A DNA stretch of 64,000 nt from an archaeon. GTDB lineage: Archaea; Nanobdellota; Nanobdellia; Woesearchaeales; GW2011-AR15. A model generated the notes under the pieces. It made no database searches. It was not told the DNA's origin and saw only the letters and a program-made list of their open reading frames with translations. Position numbers and translations under genes: made by a program. The stretch is taken from positions 1 through 64,000 of the forward strand of contig JABHXU010000009.1 in NCBI GenBank assembly GCA_018657065.1, written 5' to 3'. Shown in pieces: positions 1-9,316 of the stretch (its first letter is position 1; each line of letters starts with the position of its first letter).

Positions 1-3000
1 ACACTTCATAATAATAGTGCACCTATAGGATCTGATTTATCAGGCTACAATGTTTACACAAATTTTAGTGGATCTTGGGCTTTATTATTTACAACAAGTG
101 AATTATCTTATGAAAATAATACGTTAACTAATGGAGCAAATTATACATTTAAAGTAGCAGCTTATGATGCTTCAGGATATGAGGGATTTAATTCTACAAC
201 TGTAGATGCGTCTCCTTCAGAGCGACCTAGTATTACAATAGTTCCAGTAACAAACTCAAGAATTAAACCAACAGTCCAAATAAATATGAGTATTAGTTCA
301 GGTCAGACCCTTGATTCTGTTTCATATTTTTTATATAATTCATCTGGAGTACAAATAGAAAATCAAACAAATACCTCTGTAGGAGGAAATTCTTGGTCTT
401 ATAATATTACACCTAATTTATGGATAGAAAATGATATGCATTCATTAGTTGTTAGAGCTAATGATACTGCAGGTCAAAATAATTCATTAAATTATAATTT
501 TATGTTAGATAATACTAATCCAGTAACAAAAGATTCTGATTCAGATGATTCAGATAATAAAGTAAAAAATACTGATACAATTACAATTTCTGTTAATGCA
601 ACAGATCTAAATACAGTTTCAAGTGTATTAGTTAATGGCACTGTGTTATCACAATCTGGAGATATTTGGTCAGTTTCAACAACAACATCCTCAGCATTTG
701 GTTGTACTGGTGACCGTACATGTGTTTTAACATTTATTGCTACAGATCTTGCAGGTAATATAAATAATTCAGAAACACTAACATTAACAGTTGATGATCT
801 TGCACCATCAGTTTTAGCATCAAATACAAATGACTCAGATAATAAAGTAATTAGTTCAAATTTACTAAATTTTACAGTTAATGCAACAGACACAAATACA
901 GTGTCAAGTGTTATAATGAATGGAACAAATTTAATTGAAGGACCTAGTGGTGTTTGGTCAAGTGTAAATACTACAGCACAATTTGGTTGTACTGGTGACC
1001 GTGCTTGTGTTTTGACATTTGTAGCCACAGATGAAGTAGGAAATATCAATAACTCACATACATTAACAGTTACAGTTGACGATACAGCTCCAGTAGCAAG
1101 TTCTGGAAATACAAATGACACAGATAATTATGTCACAAGTATAGATTCCTTAAATATTACAGTAAATGTAACAGACACAAATACAATTTCATCAGTTATT
1201 GTTAATGGAACAAGTATGACTCAATCAGGAGATATTTGGTCAACAGTTAACACAACAACCCAATTTGGTTGTACCGGAGATCGTACATGTGTTTTGACAT
1301 TTGTAGCTACAGATGAGCTAGGAAATATTGATAATACTCACACATTAACTATTACAGTTGATGATGTTAATCCTCTTGTTAGTGATTCAAATACTGATGA
1401 TTCAGATAATATTGTAAAGAAAACAGATTCACTAAATATAACAGTAAATGTGACAGATTCAAATATTAATACAGTTGTTGTCAATGGAACAAGTATGACT
1501 CAATCAGGAGATATTTGGTCAACAATAAATACTACTACACAATTTTGTCCATCAGTAACTGATGGTAGTTGTGTATTAACATTTGTTGCTACAGATGTTG
1601 TAGGAAATATTAATAATTCACACACATTGACAATCACAGTCGATAGTTTGTCACCAATAGCACATTACTCAAATTCAGATGATTCAGATAATAAAGTAAA
1701 AAGTAGTGATACAATTAATATAACAATAAATGCAACAGATACAAACACAGTATCAAGTGTTTTAGTGAATGGAACAAGTATGACTCAATCTGGAGATATT
1801 TGGTCAACAGTTAATACAACATCACAATTTGGATGTACTGGAGATAGATCTTGTGTTTTGACTTTTATTGTTACAGATGCAGCAGGAAATATTAATAATT
1901 CTGAAACTTTAACTTTGACAATTGATGATGTTGTACCATCAGTTTTTGGATCTAATTCTAATGATTCAGATAATAAAATACTAAGTACAGATTCATTAAA
2001 TATTACAGTAAACGTAACAGATACAAACACAGTATCAAGTGTAATATTAAATGGCACAACTTTGGTTGAAGGTCAAAATAATGTATGGTCAACAGTTAAT
2101 TCAACATCACAATTTGGATGTACTGGGGATAGATCTTGTGTATTAACATTTGTAGCCACAGATGAGCTAGGAAATGTAAATAATTCTCACACATTAACAT
2201 TAACAATTGATGATGTTAATCCTGTTGTTAGTGCCTCAAACACAGATGACTCAGATAATTATGTGTTAAGTACAGATTCCTTAAATATTACAGTAAATGT
2301 GACAGACACAAACACAGTATCAAGTGTTATATTAAATGGTACAACTTTAGTAGAAGGTCAAAATAATGTATGGTCAACAGTTAATTCAACATCACAATTT
2401 GGGTGTACTGGAGACAGATCCTGTGTATTAACATTTGTAGCTACAGATGAGCTAGGAAATGTAAATAACTCTCATACTTTGACAATCACAGTAGATGATA
2501 TAAATCCAAGTGTAAATTCTGTTTCACTTTCAGATTATTATTTAATGCCTGGACAAATAGTTGAAGTTACTGTAAATGTAACAGATACTTATGTTTTAAG
2601 TGTTACAGCAAATGGAAATTCATTAACAAACTTAACAACAGCAACCGAGCTTTGGGCAGCAAATATAACTATGCCTTTAGTAACTGGATACGTAACTGTT
2701 GTTGCAACAGACAATGCTGGTAATATAAACACAACAAATACAACAGGTTTTATTGTAGATAGTGTTGCACCTATTTTTTCATATACTTTACCAGTAAGTA
2801 ATGGTGTTTATTCAAATGCTGATGGAAACATAACTTTTAATTTCAGTGTTTCAGATCAAAATCTTTCAACAGTGAACGTGTCTATTGATTCAGGATTAAA
2901 TACAAATGGAAGTACTGAAAATGGCACTAATATTTGGATATTTAGTGGATTAGAAGCAGGACTTCATACAGTAATTTTTACTGCACAAGATGAACCAGGA

Positions 3001-4971
3001 TGGAATACATCAGAAACATTTAATTTTACAATATATAGGCCTGTAAATATCACAAAATATAGAGAAGATCTTACAAGTGAACTAGGTACACCAGTTTTAA
3101 GAATCAATATAACAGCAAATTTTACAGATCTAAATAATAATGATACTGCTGAAGTAAATCAAACATTATCACTGGATATTGGTTTAAATGTTACAGGAAC
3201 AAATGTTACAGCTAGGATTCCTAATTTTAATGGACTTAGAGCAAGATGGGAACATAAATTTTCAGTTGAAACCAATGAAAGTTCAACAAAAGGTTCAACA
3301 GCATCATCAAAGTCAGGTTCAACAATACAAAAAGTTGTTATTTTTGAAAATGCAACTAACTTTTTAGGAGAAGCAGACTTTGGAATGGCAACAATTACAT
3401 TTTACACAATTCTAGGAAATTTAGATGTGTTTTTTATTGAAGATAATTTAGGTAATACTTTGTTTAAATTAAGTGAATGTTCAAGTGTACCTACTTCAGT
3501 AGCAACTTCAGCAGCTGCTTGTTATTTGAATACAAGTACAAATGTTACTTTGTATCTTCCTCATTTCTCAGGAGGTGGATTAGGAAATGATACAACAGCA
3601 CCACTTGTAAATATTAGTTATCCAGTAAATGATACAACATTAACAAATAGTTATTTTAACCTAAATTTCACTGTTTATGAAGCAAATCCAAACACAAATA
3701 ACTTTTGTAATTACACTTTAATTAATGGAGGAACAATTCATAAAATTGACACAGCTATAGCATATACAGAATTTACTAATGATGGTTCAACAGAATATAC
3801 TTATTCAGTTGCACTGCAAAATATTAGTGATAATTTATATAATTTAACTGTGAGTTGTATGGATGCAAATAACAAAAATTCTACAGTGATATATAATTTA
3901 ACAGTATTAGATGCAACTAATCCAACTGTTTCATCATATACTCCTTTAACAGATGTTACTACAACAGAAACTAGTGCTACAGTAGCACTTAGTGCAACAA
4001 CAAGTGAGTTCACTTTATGTAAATACAGTGTATCAAATTCTTCATTTGTATCGATGACAGATTATCTTGGAAGTAATAGTATTTATGGATTAACACATTC
4101 AACAGATCTTTCATACACTAGTGATGATGCTTCAGAAATATACTATGTTGTATGTCAAGATGTAGCAGGAAGAAACTCAACATCTCAACAAATAAGTTAT
4201 GCAGTTGATGTTGGAACTGAATCTTCAACTAGTTCATCTTCATCAACTTCAACAAGAACAGATGATGATACTGTAGTAGAGAGTACAAAAACAGTATTAT
4301 CAATGAGTTTTGGACAAATAATTCCTGGAGACAAAGTAAACTATGAATTAAGTAGTATAAATATTCCAATTAAAGTGATAAATTTTGAATCTTTATCAGA
4401 AATAAAATTTATGACAATGGTTGTATCTGCTTATGAAAACATGCCTAGTGATGTTAGTGAATTAATGAATTCATACAAATATCTTGAAATTACAAGTTCA
4501 GGATTCACTCAAGCAGATGTAAAGAATGGAAAAATTGCAATTACATTCTTGGTTGATAAAGAATGGGTTGAAAATAATGCAAAAGACACTAATTCAATTT
4601 ACATGTACAGGTTTGTTGGAGGAGAATGGGTAAAACTTGAAACTGAATTTGTTAAATCAAATGGAGGTAGTTATGAATTTATTGCATACACTCCAGGATT
4701 TAGTTACTTTAGTATTGCAGCAGATGAAAAAGTGATTATTCCTGAAGCTGTAGTAGAAGAACCTGAACCTGAAGTAATTAATGAACCTTCAAAAGAAGAA
4801 TTTGTAGTTAAAGAATCAATTAAAAAACCAATGTGGCCTGCATTAATTATGTTTTTTACACTTGTAGGTGCAGCAATACTTTTATTTTATCATCCAAAAA
4901 AGAAAAAACAGGATTTAAATAAAATAAAGAAAAAATTGGATAAAATTGATACAAATTCGAAAAAATCATAG
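1..4971 (+). CDS. Giant repeat-bearing surface glycoprotein, PGF-pre-PGF type (5' end outside window)
   Basis: The frame is open from base 1, so the gene starts upstream and at least 1656 residues are visible. The first ~95 residues look like a fibronectin-III domain. Seven tandem ~95-residue Ig/cadherin-like domains follow (nt ~520-2500), then further beta-rich domains, a Ser-rich stretch (nt ~4215-4270), a PGF-pre-PGF-like domain (nt ~4490-4720, ending YTPGFSYFSIA), an acidic Pro/Glu linker, one transmembrane helix (WPALIMFFTLVGAAILLF) and a Lys-rich cytoplasmic tail. N-x-S/T sequons are extremely frequent, so heavy N-glycosylation is likely. Probable role: S-layer or adhesin-like cell-surface protein anchored at its C-terminus. 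The domain type and anchoring are clear; the specific function is inference. Confidence 0.85.
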   Translation, partial: TLHNNSAPIGSDLSGYNVYTNFSGSWALLFTTSELSYENNTLTNGANYTFKVAAYDASGYEGFNSTTVDASPSERPSITIVPVTNSRIKPTVQINMSISSGQTLDSVSYFLYNSSGVQIENQTNTSVGGNSWSYNITPNLWIENDMHSLVVRANDTAGQNNSLNYNFMLDNTNPVTKDSDSDDSDNKVKNTDTITISVNATDLNTVSSVLVNGTVLSQSGDIWSVSTTTSSAFGCTGDRTCVLTFIATDLAGNINNSETLTLTVDDLAPSVLASNTNDSDNKVISSNLLNFTVNATDTNTVSSVIMNGTNLIEGPSGVWSSVNTTAQFGCTGDRACVLTFVATDEVGNINNSHTLTVTVDDTAPVASSGNTNDTDNYVTSIDSLNITVNVTDTNTISSVIVNGTSMTQSGDIWSTVNTTTQFGCTGDRTCVLTFVATDELGNIDNTHTLTITVDDVNPLVSDSNTDDSDNIVKKTDSLNITVNVTDSNINTVVVNGTSMTQSGDIWSTINTTTQFCPSVTDGSCVLTFVATDVVGNINNSHTLTITVDSLSPIAHYSNSDDSDNKVKSSDTINITINATDTNTVSSVLVNGTSMTQSGDIWSTVNTTSQFGCTGDRSCVLTFIVTDAAGNINNSETLTLTIDDVVPSVFGSNSNDSDNKILSTDSLNITVNVTDTNTVSSVILNGTTLVEGQNNVWSTVNSTSQFGCTGDRSCVLTFVATDELGNVNNSHTLTLTIDDVNPVVSASNTDDSDNYVLSTDSLNITVNVTDTNTVSSVILNGTTLVEGQNNVWSTVNSTSQFGCTGDRSCVLTFVATDELGNVNNSHTLTITVDDINPSVNSVSLSDYYLMPGQIVEVTVNVTDTYVLSVTANGNSLTNLTTATELWAANITMPLVTGYVTVVATDNAGNINTTNTTGFIVDSVAPIFSYTLPVSNGVYSNADGNITFNFSVSDQNLSTVNVSIDSGLNTNGSTENGTNIWIFSGLEAGLHTVIFTAQDEPGWNTSETFNFTIYRPVNITKYREDLTSELGTPVLRINITANFTDLNNNDTAEVNQTLSLDIGLNVTGTNVTARIPNFNGLRARWEHKFSVETNESSTKGSTASSKSGSTIQKVVIFENATNFLGEADFGMATITFYTILGNLDVFFIEDNLGNTLFKLSECSSVPTSVATSAAACYLNTSTNVTLYLPHFSGGGLGNDTTAPLVNISYPVNDTTLTNSYFNLNFTVYEANPNTNNFCNYTLINGGTIHKIDTAIAYTEFTNDGSTEYTYSVALQNISDNLYNLTVSCMDANNKNSTVIYNLTVLDATNPTVSSYTPLTDVTTTETSATVALSATTSEFTLCKYSVSNSSFVSMTDYLGSNSIYGLTHSTDLSYTSDDASEIYYVVCQDVAGRNSTSQQISYAVDVGTESSTSSSSSTSTRTDDDTVVESTKTVLSMSFGQIIPGDKVNYELSSINIPIKVINFESLSEIKFMTMVVSAYENMPSDVSELMNSYKYLEITSSGFTQADVKNGKIAITFLVDKEWVENNAKDTNSIYMYRFVGGEWVKLETEFVKSNGGSYEFIAYTPGFSYFSIAADEKVIIPEAVVEEPEPEVINEPSKEEFVVKESIKKPMWPALIMFFTLVGAAILLFYHPKKKKQDLNKIKKKLDKIDTNSKKS
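520..2505 (+). repeat. Seven tandem ~282-288 bp coding repeats
   Basis: Each unit opens with a D-x-x-x-P-x turn and an Asp-rich SDDSDN-like motif, continues with NITVNVTDTNTVSSV-like strands and a W (GDIWS), and ends ATDELGNINNSHTLT. Units start near 511, 796, 1081, 1360, 1642, 1924 and 2209. Six carry a Cys pair in FGCTGDRxC; the fourth has FCPSVTDGSC instead. The pair is probably a disulphide, and the Asp cluster could bind calcium. Units 6 and 7 are identical over 73 residues but differ at many third codon positions. Confidence 0.9.
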
Positions 4972-4997
4972 AAATCAAACGAAAATATTTGATTTCT
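4970..4997 (+). terminator. Hairpin directly after the surface-protein stop
   Basis: AGAAATCAAA (4970-4979) pairs perfectly with TTTGATTTCT (4988-4997) around an 8-nt loop. The stem begins within the TAG stop codon. Position suggests 3'-end formation or mRNA stabilisation. Confidence 0.5.
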
Positions 4998-5008
4998 AGG
5001 ATGTAAAA

Positions 5009-5026
5009 GAGGACACATTTGTCCTC
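5009..5026 (+). terminator. GC-rich hairpin before a T-rich tract
   Basis: GAGGACA (5009-5015) and TGTCCTC (5020-5026) form a perfect 7-bp stem with a CATT loop. It is conspicuously GC-rich for this region and is followed from 5037 by a T-rich run, so it may be the true terminator of the surface-protein gene. The same T/A-rich stretch (around 5039-5049) also fits a TATA box for the next gene. Confidence 0.45.
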
Positions 5027-5070
5027 GTTCACATAGATTTTTATATTTTTTTTATTTATCTTTTTCTTAA

Positions 5071-5778
5071 ATGCTTTTAACAAACAATATTGAAATTATA
5101 GATTTAGGACTTTTTCTTAAAAAAGAAAAAATATTAATTTTTACAGATACTCAAATTGGATATGAAGAATCATTAAATAAAAAAGGAGTATTAATTCCTA
5201 GATTTCAATATGATGATTTACAAAAAAGAATTAAAAAAATAATTGTTAAATGTAAACCTAAGACAATTATAATTAATGGAGATATTAAACATGAATTTGG
5301 TACAATTTCTGATACTGAATGGAGATATGTTTTAAGATTCATTGATTTTTTATCAATATATGCAAGATTAATTTTGATTAAAGGAAATCATGACACAATT
5401 CTTGAACCAATTGCTAAGAAAAAAAATATTGAAGTTAAAAATTATTTTAAAATTGGAGATGTATTTTTATGTCATGGGCACAGAATCTTAGAAAATAAAG
5501 AAATAGAGTCATCTAAAGTTATTATTATAGGTCATGAGCATCCTGCTGTTGGGTTAAAAGAAGGATCAAGAGTTGAAAAATTTAAATGTTTTTTAAAAGG
5601 AAAATTTGACGATAAAATATTAATTGTTCAACCTTCTACAAATTTAATTACTATTGGGACAAATGTTCTAACAGAAAAATTACTTAGTCCATATTTAGAT
5701 CAGAATTTAATTAATTTTGAAGTTTATGTTGTAGCTGATGAAATTATGTATTTTGGAAAGATTAAGAATTTAATCTAA
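5071..5778 (+). CDS. Archaeal metallophosphoesterase (SbcD-related, calcineurin-like)
   Basis: 235 residues, usual for the small archaeal SbcD-related phosphoesterases (MJ0037/TIGR00024-like). The metal-site motifs appear in order: FTDTQIGYE (motif I), NGDIKHEFG, KGNHD, CHGH and GHEHP. Motif I normally reads D-x-H; here it is D-T-Q, so one metal ligand is replaced while the others are intact. The family acts on phosphodiester or nucleotide substrates, often near DNA-repair genes, and the substrate is unknown here. The ATG follows a T-rich TATA-like element by about 25 nt with no ribosome binding site, suggesting a leaderless mRNA. It converges with the next gene, with 4 nt overlap. Confidence 0.8.
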   Translation: MLLTNNIEIIDLGLFLKKEKILIFTDTQIGYEESLNKKGVLIPRFQYDDLQKRIKKIIVKCKPKTIIINGDIKHEFGTISDTEWRYVLRFIDFLSIYARLILIKGNHDTILEPIAKKKNIEVKNYFKIGDVFLCHGHRILENKEIESSKVIIIGHEHPAVGLKEGSRVEKFKCFLKGKFDDKILIVQPSTNLITIGTNVLTEKLLSPYLDQNLINFEVYVVADEIMYFGKIKNLI

Positions 5779-6308
5779 TAAATACTTTTTAATAAATCTG
5801 ATTTAGTTATAATTCCTATCATATTTCCTTTTTCTTCAATTAAAATTAGAGGATAATATTTTAAGAGTCCTGCTACTGCACTTTGATTTGCGTTTAAAGG
5901 AAGAATTGGTGGTGTAGGTTCCATAACATCAGCTACAATTGAATAAGATCCTTCAAGTAAAGTATCAATTAAAATTGATTCAGAAATAAAACCAATCACT
6001 TTATCTTGTTTTTTAATAGGCATTTGAGAAATATTATGCTTTCTCATAATTGAAATAGCAGATTTTAATGTTTCATCATGTTTTAAAAAAATAATGTTAC
6101 GTTGCATCATATTTTTTGCTATTTTTTCTGATGTTTTATTTAAATTTTGAAGTGTTTCAATAATTTTTTTAGCATTTGAATAACTTGGATCAATGTTTCC
6201 AGATTCAATTTTTGCAATTAATGATTGTGAAACATTTGATTTTACAGCTAGGTCGTGCTGTGTAAGTCCTAATTTTTTTCTTAATTTTTTAAGTTCAATT
6301 AATTCCAT
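5775..6308 (-). CDS. XRE-family HTH regulator with paired CBS domains
   Basis: Residues ~1-60 form an XRE helix-turn-helix (LGLTQHDLAVKSNVSQSLIAKIE). Residues ~65-177 form two CBS motifs (LKSAISIMRKHNISQMPI and a second ending IGIITKSDLL). This architecture is a well-known archaeal regulator type; CBS pairs typically sense adenine nucleotides or SAM. It is transcribed divergently from metK, so adenylate or SAM control of metK is an attractive inference. A TTTATAAAG box lies ~27 nt before the ATG (minus strand), and a 32-bp palindrome lies just upstream of it. Confidence 0.85.
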   Translation of the reverse strand: MELIELKKLRKKLGLTQHDLAVKSNVSQSLIAKIESGNIDPSYSNAKKIIETLQNLNKTSEKIAKNMMQRNIIFLKHDETLKSAISIMRKHNISQMPIKKQDKVIGFISESILIDTLLEGSYSIVADVMEPTPPILPLNANQSAVAGLLKYYPLILIEEKGNMIGIITKSDLLKSIY

Positions 6309-6340
6309 AAGTATACTAAAAGAATATTTTCTTTATAAAT

Positions 6341-6372
6341 TTATTCTTAAATGAATATTCACTAATGAATAA
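6341..6372. promoter_or_regulatory. 32-bp palindromic operator candidate between the XRE-CBS regulator and metK
   Basis: TTATTC (6341-6346) and GAATAA (6367-6372) are symmetric about the same centre (6356.5) as the core GAATATTC (6353-6360). Overall 26 of 32 positions match the reverse complement. It lies immediately upstream of the regulator's TATA box, the position expected for an autoregulatory or divergent operator. Confidence 0.55.
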
Positions 6373-6512
6373 GTTTTATTTTTAATAATTAAATCAAGAC
6401 TATTTAAAGAAGGTAATTAATTATTCTTATTGGAATAAAATTGTCAAGAACCTTTAAAAAGCATTTTTGAGTTTAATGAGATAAATAACCTTAAACAAGG
6501 GGAAAATATAAA

Positions 6513-6575
6513 ATGATAACAGAGAAAAACAAAGTTTTTCGAGTTTTCATAAAAAGAACGGAGGAATTTTTATGA
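6513..6575 (+). CDS. Upstream ORF in the metK leader (20 codons)
   Basis: ATG at 6513 opens a 20-codon frame ([20 protein letters not shown]) whose TGA overlaps the metK ATG as ATGA. An AAGGGG ribosome-binding-like sequence precedes it by about 10 nt. A hairpin GAAAAAC/GTTTTTC with a 3-nt loop lies inside it (6524-6540). The peptide has no Met run, so a classical attenuator reading Met codons is not evident. Translational coupling to metK is possible; expression is unproven. Confidence 0.35.
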   Translation: MITEKNKVFRVFIKRTEEFL

Positions 6576-7753
6576 TAGGAAGAAAAGGAAATTTTTTGTT
6601 TACAAGTGAAAGTGTAACTGAAGGACATCCGGATAAAATATGTGATCAAGTTAGTGACGCTATTGTTGACGCTATAATTAAAGAAGATCCTAAAGCTAGA
6701 ATTGCAGCAGAATGTTTTACAAAAACAGGTTCAATTATGGTTGGTGGTGAAGTTACTACTTCAACATATGTTGAAATTCAAGAAGTTGTAAGAGATGTTG
6801 TTAGAAATATTGGATATGATAAACCTGAATATGGATTTGATGCAGATGCAATAGGAGTATGGGTTAATTTAAGTAAACAAAGTCCTGATATTGCTCAAGG
6901 AGTTAATGAAGGAGAAGCAAAAGGTAAGGAAGGAAGTGAACAAGGTGCAGGAGATCAAGGAATGATGTTTGGTTTTGCAACAAATGAAACGAAAGAACTT
7001 ATGCCTATGCCTATAATGATTGCACATAAACTTGCATATAGATTAGCTGAAGTTAGAAAAACTAAAACACTAGGTTATTTAAGACCAGATGGAAAAAGTC
7101 AAGTTACTATTGAATATGTTGACGGAGAACCTAAAAGAGTTCATACAGTTGTTATAGCAGCTCAACATGATCCAGATGTGACACTTGAACAAATTAAAAA
7201 AGATATAATTAGAGAAGTAATTAAGCCAGTTTGTGGAGATTTAATGGATAATGATACAATTGTTCATGTGAATGGAACTGGAAAATTTGTTATTGGAGGA
7301 CCTGTAGGTGATAAAGGTTGTACAGGAAGAAAAATAATTGTTGACACATATGGTGGAGTAGGTAGGCATGGTGGAGGATGTTTTAGTTCAAAAGATCCTA
7401 GTAAAGTTGATAGATCTGGAGCATATTACACAAGATACGTAGCAAAAAACCTTGTTGCTGCAGGACTAGCTGATGTGTGTGAAGTACAAGTTGCCTATTG
7501 TATAGGTGTAGCTCAACCAGTTTCAATTATGGTAGAAACATTTGGAACAAACAAAATTCCAGAAGAAAAAATAGTTGAATTAGTTCGAAAAAACTTTGAC
7601 TTTAGACCAGCTAAAATTATTAAAGAACTAGATCTTCTTAGACCTATATATCTAAAAACAGCAGCATATGGCCATTTTGGAAGAGATGATCCTGATTTTA
7701 CATGGGAACTTACAGATAAAGCTGAAGATCTGAAAAAACAAGCTGGACTTTAG
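6572..7753 (+). CDS. metK: S-adenosylmethionine synthetase, bacterial type
   Basis: 393 residues, full length for bacterial/eukaryotic MetK. Makes SAM from methionine and ATP in the cytoplasm. Signature motifs are present: [13 protein letters not shown] near the start, [16 protein letters not shown] (~residues 126-141), [20 protein letters not shown] (~240-260), and [20 protein letters not shown]. Most archaea use the unrelated-looking archaeal MAT family, so this gene probably reached the lineage from bacteria; base composition now matches its neighbours. The start is fixed by a strong ribosome binding site, ACGGAGGAA, 7 nt before the ATG. A TTTAAAAAG box near 6453-6461 implies a leader of roughly 90 nt. 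It is followed by archaeal T-rich terminator tracts. Confidence 0.97.
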   Translation: MIGRKGNFLFTSESVTEGHPDKICDQVSDAIVDAIIKEDPKARIAAECFTKTGSIMVGGEVTTSTYVEIQEVVRDVVRNIGYDKPEYGFDADAIGVWVNLSKQSPDIAQGVNEGEAKGKEGSEQGAGDQGMMFGFATNETKELMPMPIMIAHKLAYRLAEVRKTKTLGYLRPDGKSQVTIEYVDGEPKRVHTVVIAAQHDPDVTLEQIKKDIIREVIKPVCGDLMDNDTIVHVNGTGKFVIGGPVGDKGCTGRKIIVDTYGGVGRHGGGCFSSKDPSKVDRSGAYYTRYVAKNLVAAGLADVCEVQVAYCIGVAQPVSIMVETFGTNKIPEEKIVELVRKNFDFRPAKIIKELDLLRPIYLKTAAYGHFGRDDPDFTWELTDKAEDLKKQAGL

Positions 7754-7812
7754 TTTTTTCTTTACTTTTTCTTATTATTTTTAATAAAAATTAGTTTTGG
7801 TTTTATTGTTAG
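7751..7812 (+). terminator. T-rich terminator of metK
   Basis: Repeated T runs (TTTTTTC, TTTTTC, TTATTATTTTT) begin within the stop codon and extend about 60 nt, the pattern of archaeal intrinsic termination without an obvious hairpin. Confidence 0.55.
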
Positions 7813-8061
7813 AATTTGATGATTTTTTCTAAATAAAATTTAATTGTCTGGACAAAATACTGATGTTTTTTCATATAAATTCTATTAGTTTCAGTAAATT
7901 TGATGATTTACGTTAAATATGTGCTAATATAAGCTCAAAACTCCCGTTATTCCATTTATTTGATAAATTAATGGAGGTTTGGAACATTTTAGATCAAACA
8001 TTATATAAAGGAGATAATAGTTACTACTACTAAATAACAATTAAACTAAAAAGGTGATAAA
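7813..8061 (+). promoter_or_regulatory. Intergenic region with a hairpin and the promoter of the next gene
   Basis: No coding frame is supported between metK and 8062. An imperfect hairpin occupies 7952-7974 (CCATTTATTT / AAATTAATGG, one T-T mismatch, GAT loop); its ends extend into CTCC/GGAG-type pairing at 7941-7944 and 7973-7976. TATATAAAGG near 8002-8011 is a good TATA box, giving a start site near 8030. AAAGGTGAT at 8050-8058 is the ribosome binding site for the ATG at 8062. Confidence 0.5.
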
Positions 8062-8457
8062 ATGATTGATTTTTACAAACCATTTCCATTAACAGATTTA
8101 ATAAATAAAGAAGGAAGAGCAGATCCAGGTATTTATAGTGTTAGAATACCAAATAGTGAGGGTAAACTTACAAATGACTCCAGCAGAATTGGGTCAGCTT
8201 TAATAACAATTCTATCTACAGTTCCAAATAATGCAGATGGAGCGTCTCGTGATCATATTATTGAAAAAAGCTGTGAATTTATGCCTGGCAGGGAGCCTGG
8301 ACAGGTGGGACGTTATCTTGACAAATTGGTTGGACTCAAATTAATTGTGGATTCTTCAGTAGATGGGCTATCTCGTGGATATATGAGAAGTCAAACTGCA
8401 GAATATTCGGTTGCATCTAGAATTCCTCCAGCTAGGATGCTTAAGGCTAGCATTTAA
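8062..8457 (+). CDS. Unrecognised 131-aa protein, possible winged helix
   Basis: I do not recognise the family. The start is supported by the AAAGGTGAT ribosome binding site and an upstream TATA box. Residues ~44-95 (SALITILSTV then GQVGRYLDKLVGLKLI) have the helix-then-helix-then-strand pattern of a winged helix with a possible recognition helix, so DNA binding is plausible but unproven. No membrane segment. Several codons are richer in G and C than in neighbouring genes (for example CCTGGCAGGGAGCCTGGA). It stands alone between metK and a decayed gene. Confidence 0.6.
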   Translation: MIDFYKPFPLTDLINKEGRADPGIYSVRIPNSEGKLTNDSSRIGSALITILSTVPNNADGASRDHIIEKSCEFMPGREPGQVGRYLDKLVGLKLIVDSSVDGLSRGYMRSQTAEYSVASRIPPARMLKASI

Positions 8458-8516
8458 TTATTTATTTTTAAATTTCTTTTAATTATCTTTAAATATAAAG
8501 AATTTCTCCAAAAACT

Positions 8517-9274
8517 ATGCAAGAACCAGTAATTTTAGCTTCTAATGGTTGGCTTTTTGAAGACAATATTGATAATCATGTTGAAATTCTAAGACAATCA
8601 GATTTAAATGGAGTAGAATATGGTGCTAGAAACACTAAAAAGAGACTTAACCAAGTATTGTCTCATGAATTACCTACTGAATTCTATCAATCATTGCATT
8701 TACCTCATGCAGAGACTTTTGGAAACTCAGATGAGCATTATCAAACTTGTTCAGAATTGTTATCTCAAAAAAATCCTGTGTATGCAGTTATTCATCCAAC
8801 AGGAATGAGTGAAACTTAATGGGAAAGAATTCTAGGAATTGAAAATTATAATATAGCAGTTGAAAACATGCAACCTGAAGTTGAATCTTGGAGAGATTTA
8901 CAAAAATATAGAGATTTACTTGAAAAATATAATACATTAGGAATGGTTATAGATGTTCAACATGCAGTAAGAACAGCTAGGGTTGTTCAAAAAACAAAGC
9001 CAAATTATCTTGAAGAACTATTAGATGTAGCAAATGGTAGAATTGTAGGTTATCATGTTAGTGGGTCACGTGATGAACCTTTAATTGGTGCACATGTGAT
9101 GCTTCATAATGATAGAAGTGAAATAAATGTAGCAATGAAGAATTTTTAGTAGCAGCATATAAATCAAATCCCGCACCAATTGCATTAGAAGGTAAACCTA
9201 ATGTTACAAGTCCAGAAACTGTAATTGAAAGTTATAAAGCAGAAGCAAAATATATAAGAGAATTATTACAATAA
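8517..9274 (+). pseudogene. Decayed sugar-phosphate isomerase/epimerase-like TIM-barrel gene
   Basis: The combined reading resembles the xylose-isomerase-like/AP endonuclease 2 TIM-barrel family (~250 residues). Motifs include SLHLPHAETFG, YAVIHPTG, MVIDVQHA and VGYHVSGSRDEP. The frame is broken twice. A TAA at 8817-8819 interrupts ...GMSET / WERILG... in frame. Near 9139-9147 the frame shifts at a T run (GAATTTTTAG) so that FLVAAYKSNPAPIALEG continues to a TAA at 9272. Restoring one T would rejoin the C-terminal part. Either a real pseudogene or sequence error. Confidence 0.75.
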
Positions 9275-9316
9275 GTATCAAAAAAATTAAATACTCTAAT
9301 ATCATCACTATTTAGG

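Noticed and set aside
492-2057. Open minus-strand frames opposite the surface-protein repeats
   Set aside because: They mirror the repetitive plus-strand codons and have no promoter, ribosome binding site or family pattern.
6309-6571. A classical SAM riboswitch before metK
   Set aside because: I could not fold any known SAM-I/II/III core from the leader; only simple hairpins and the upstream ORF are visible.
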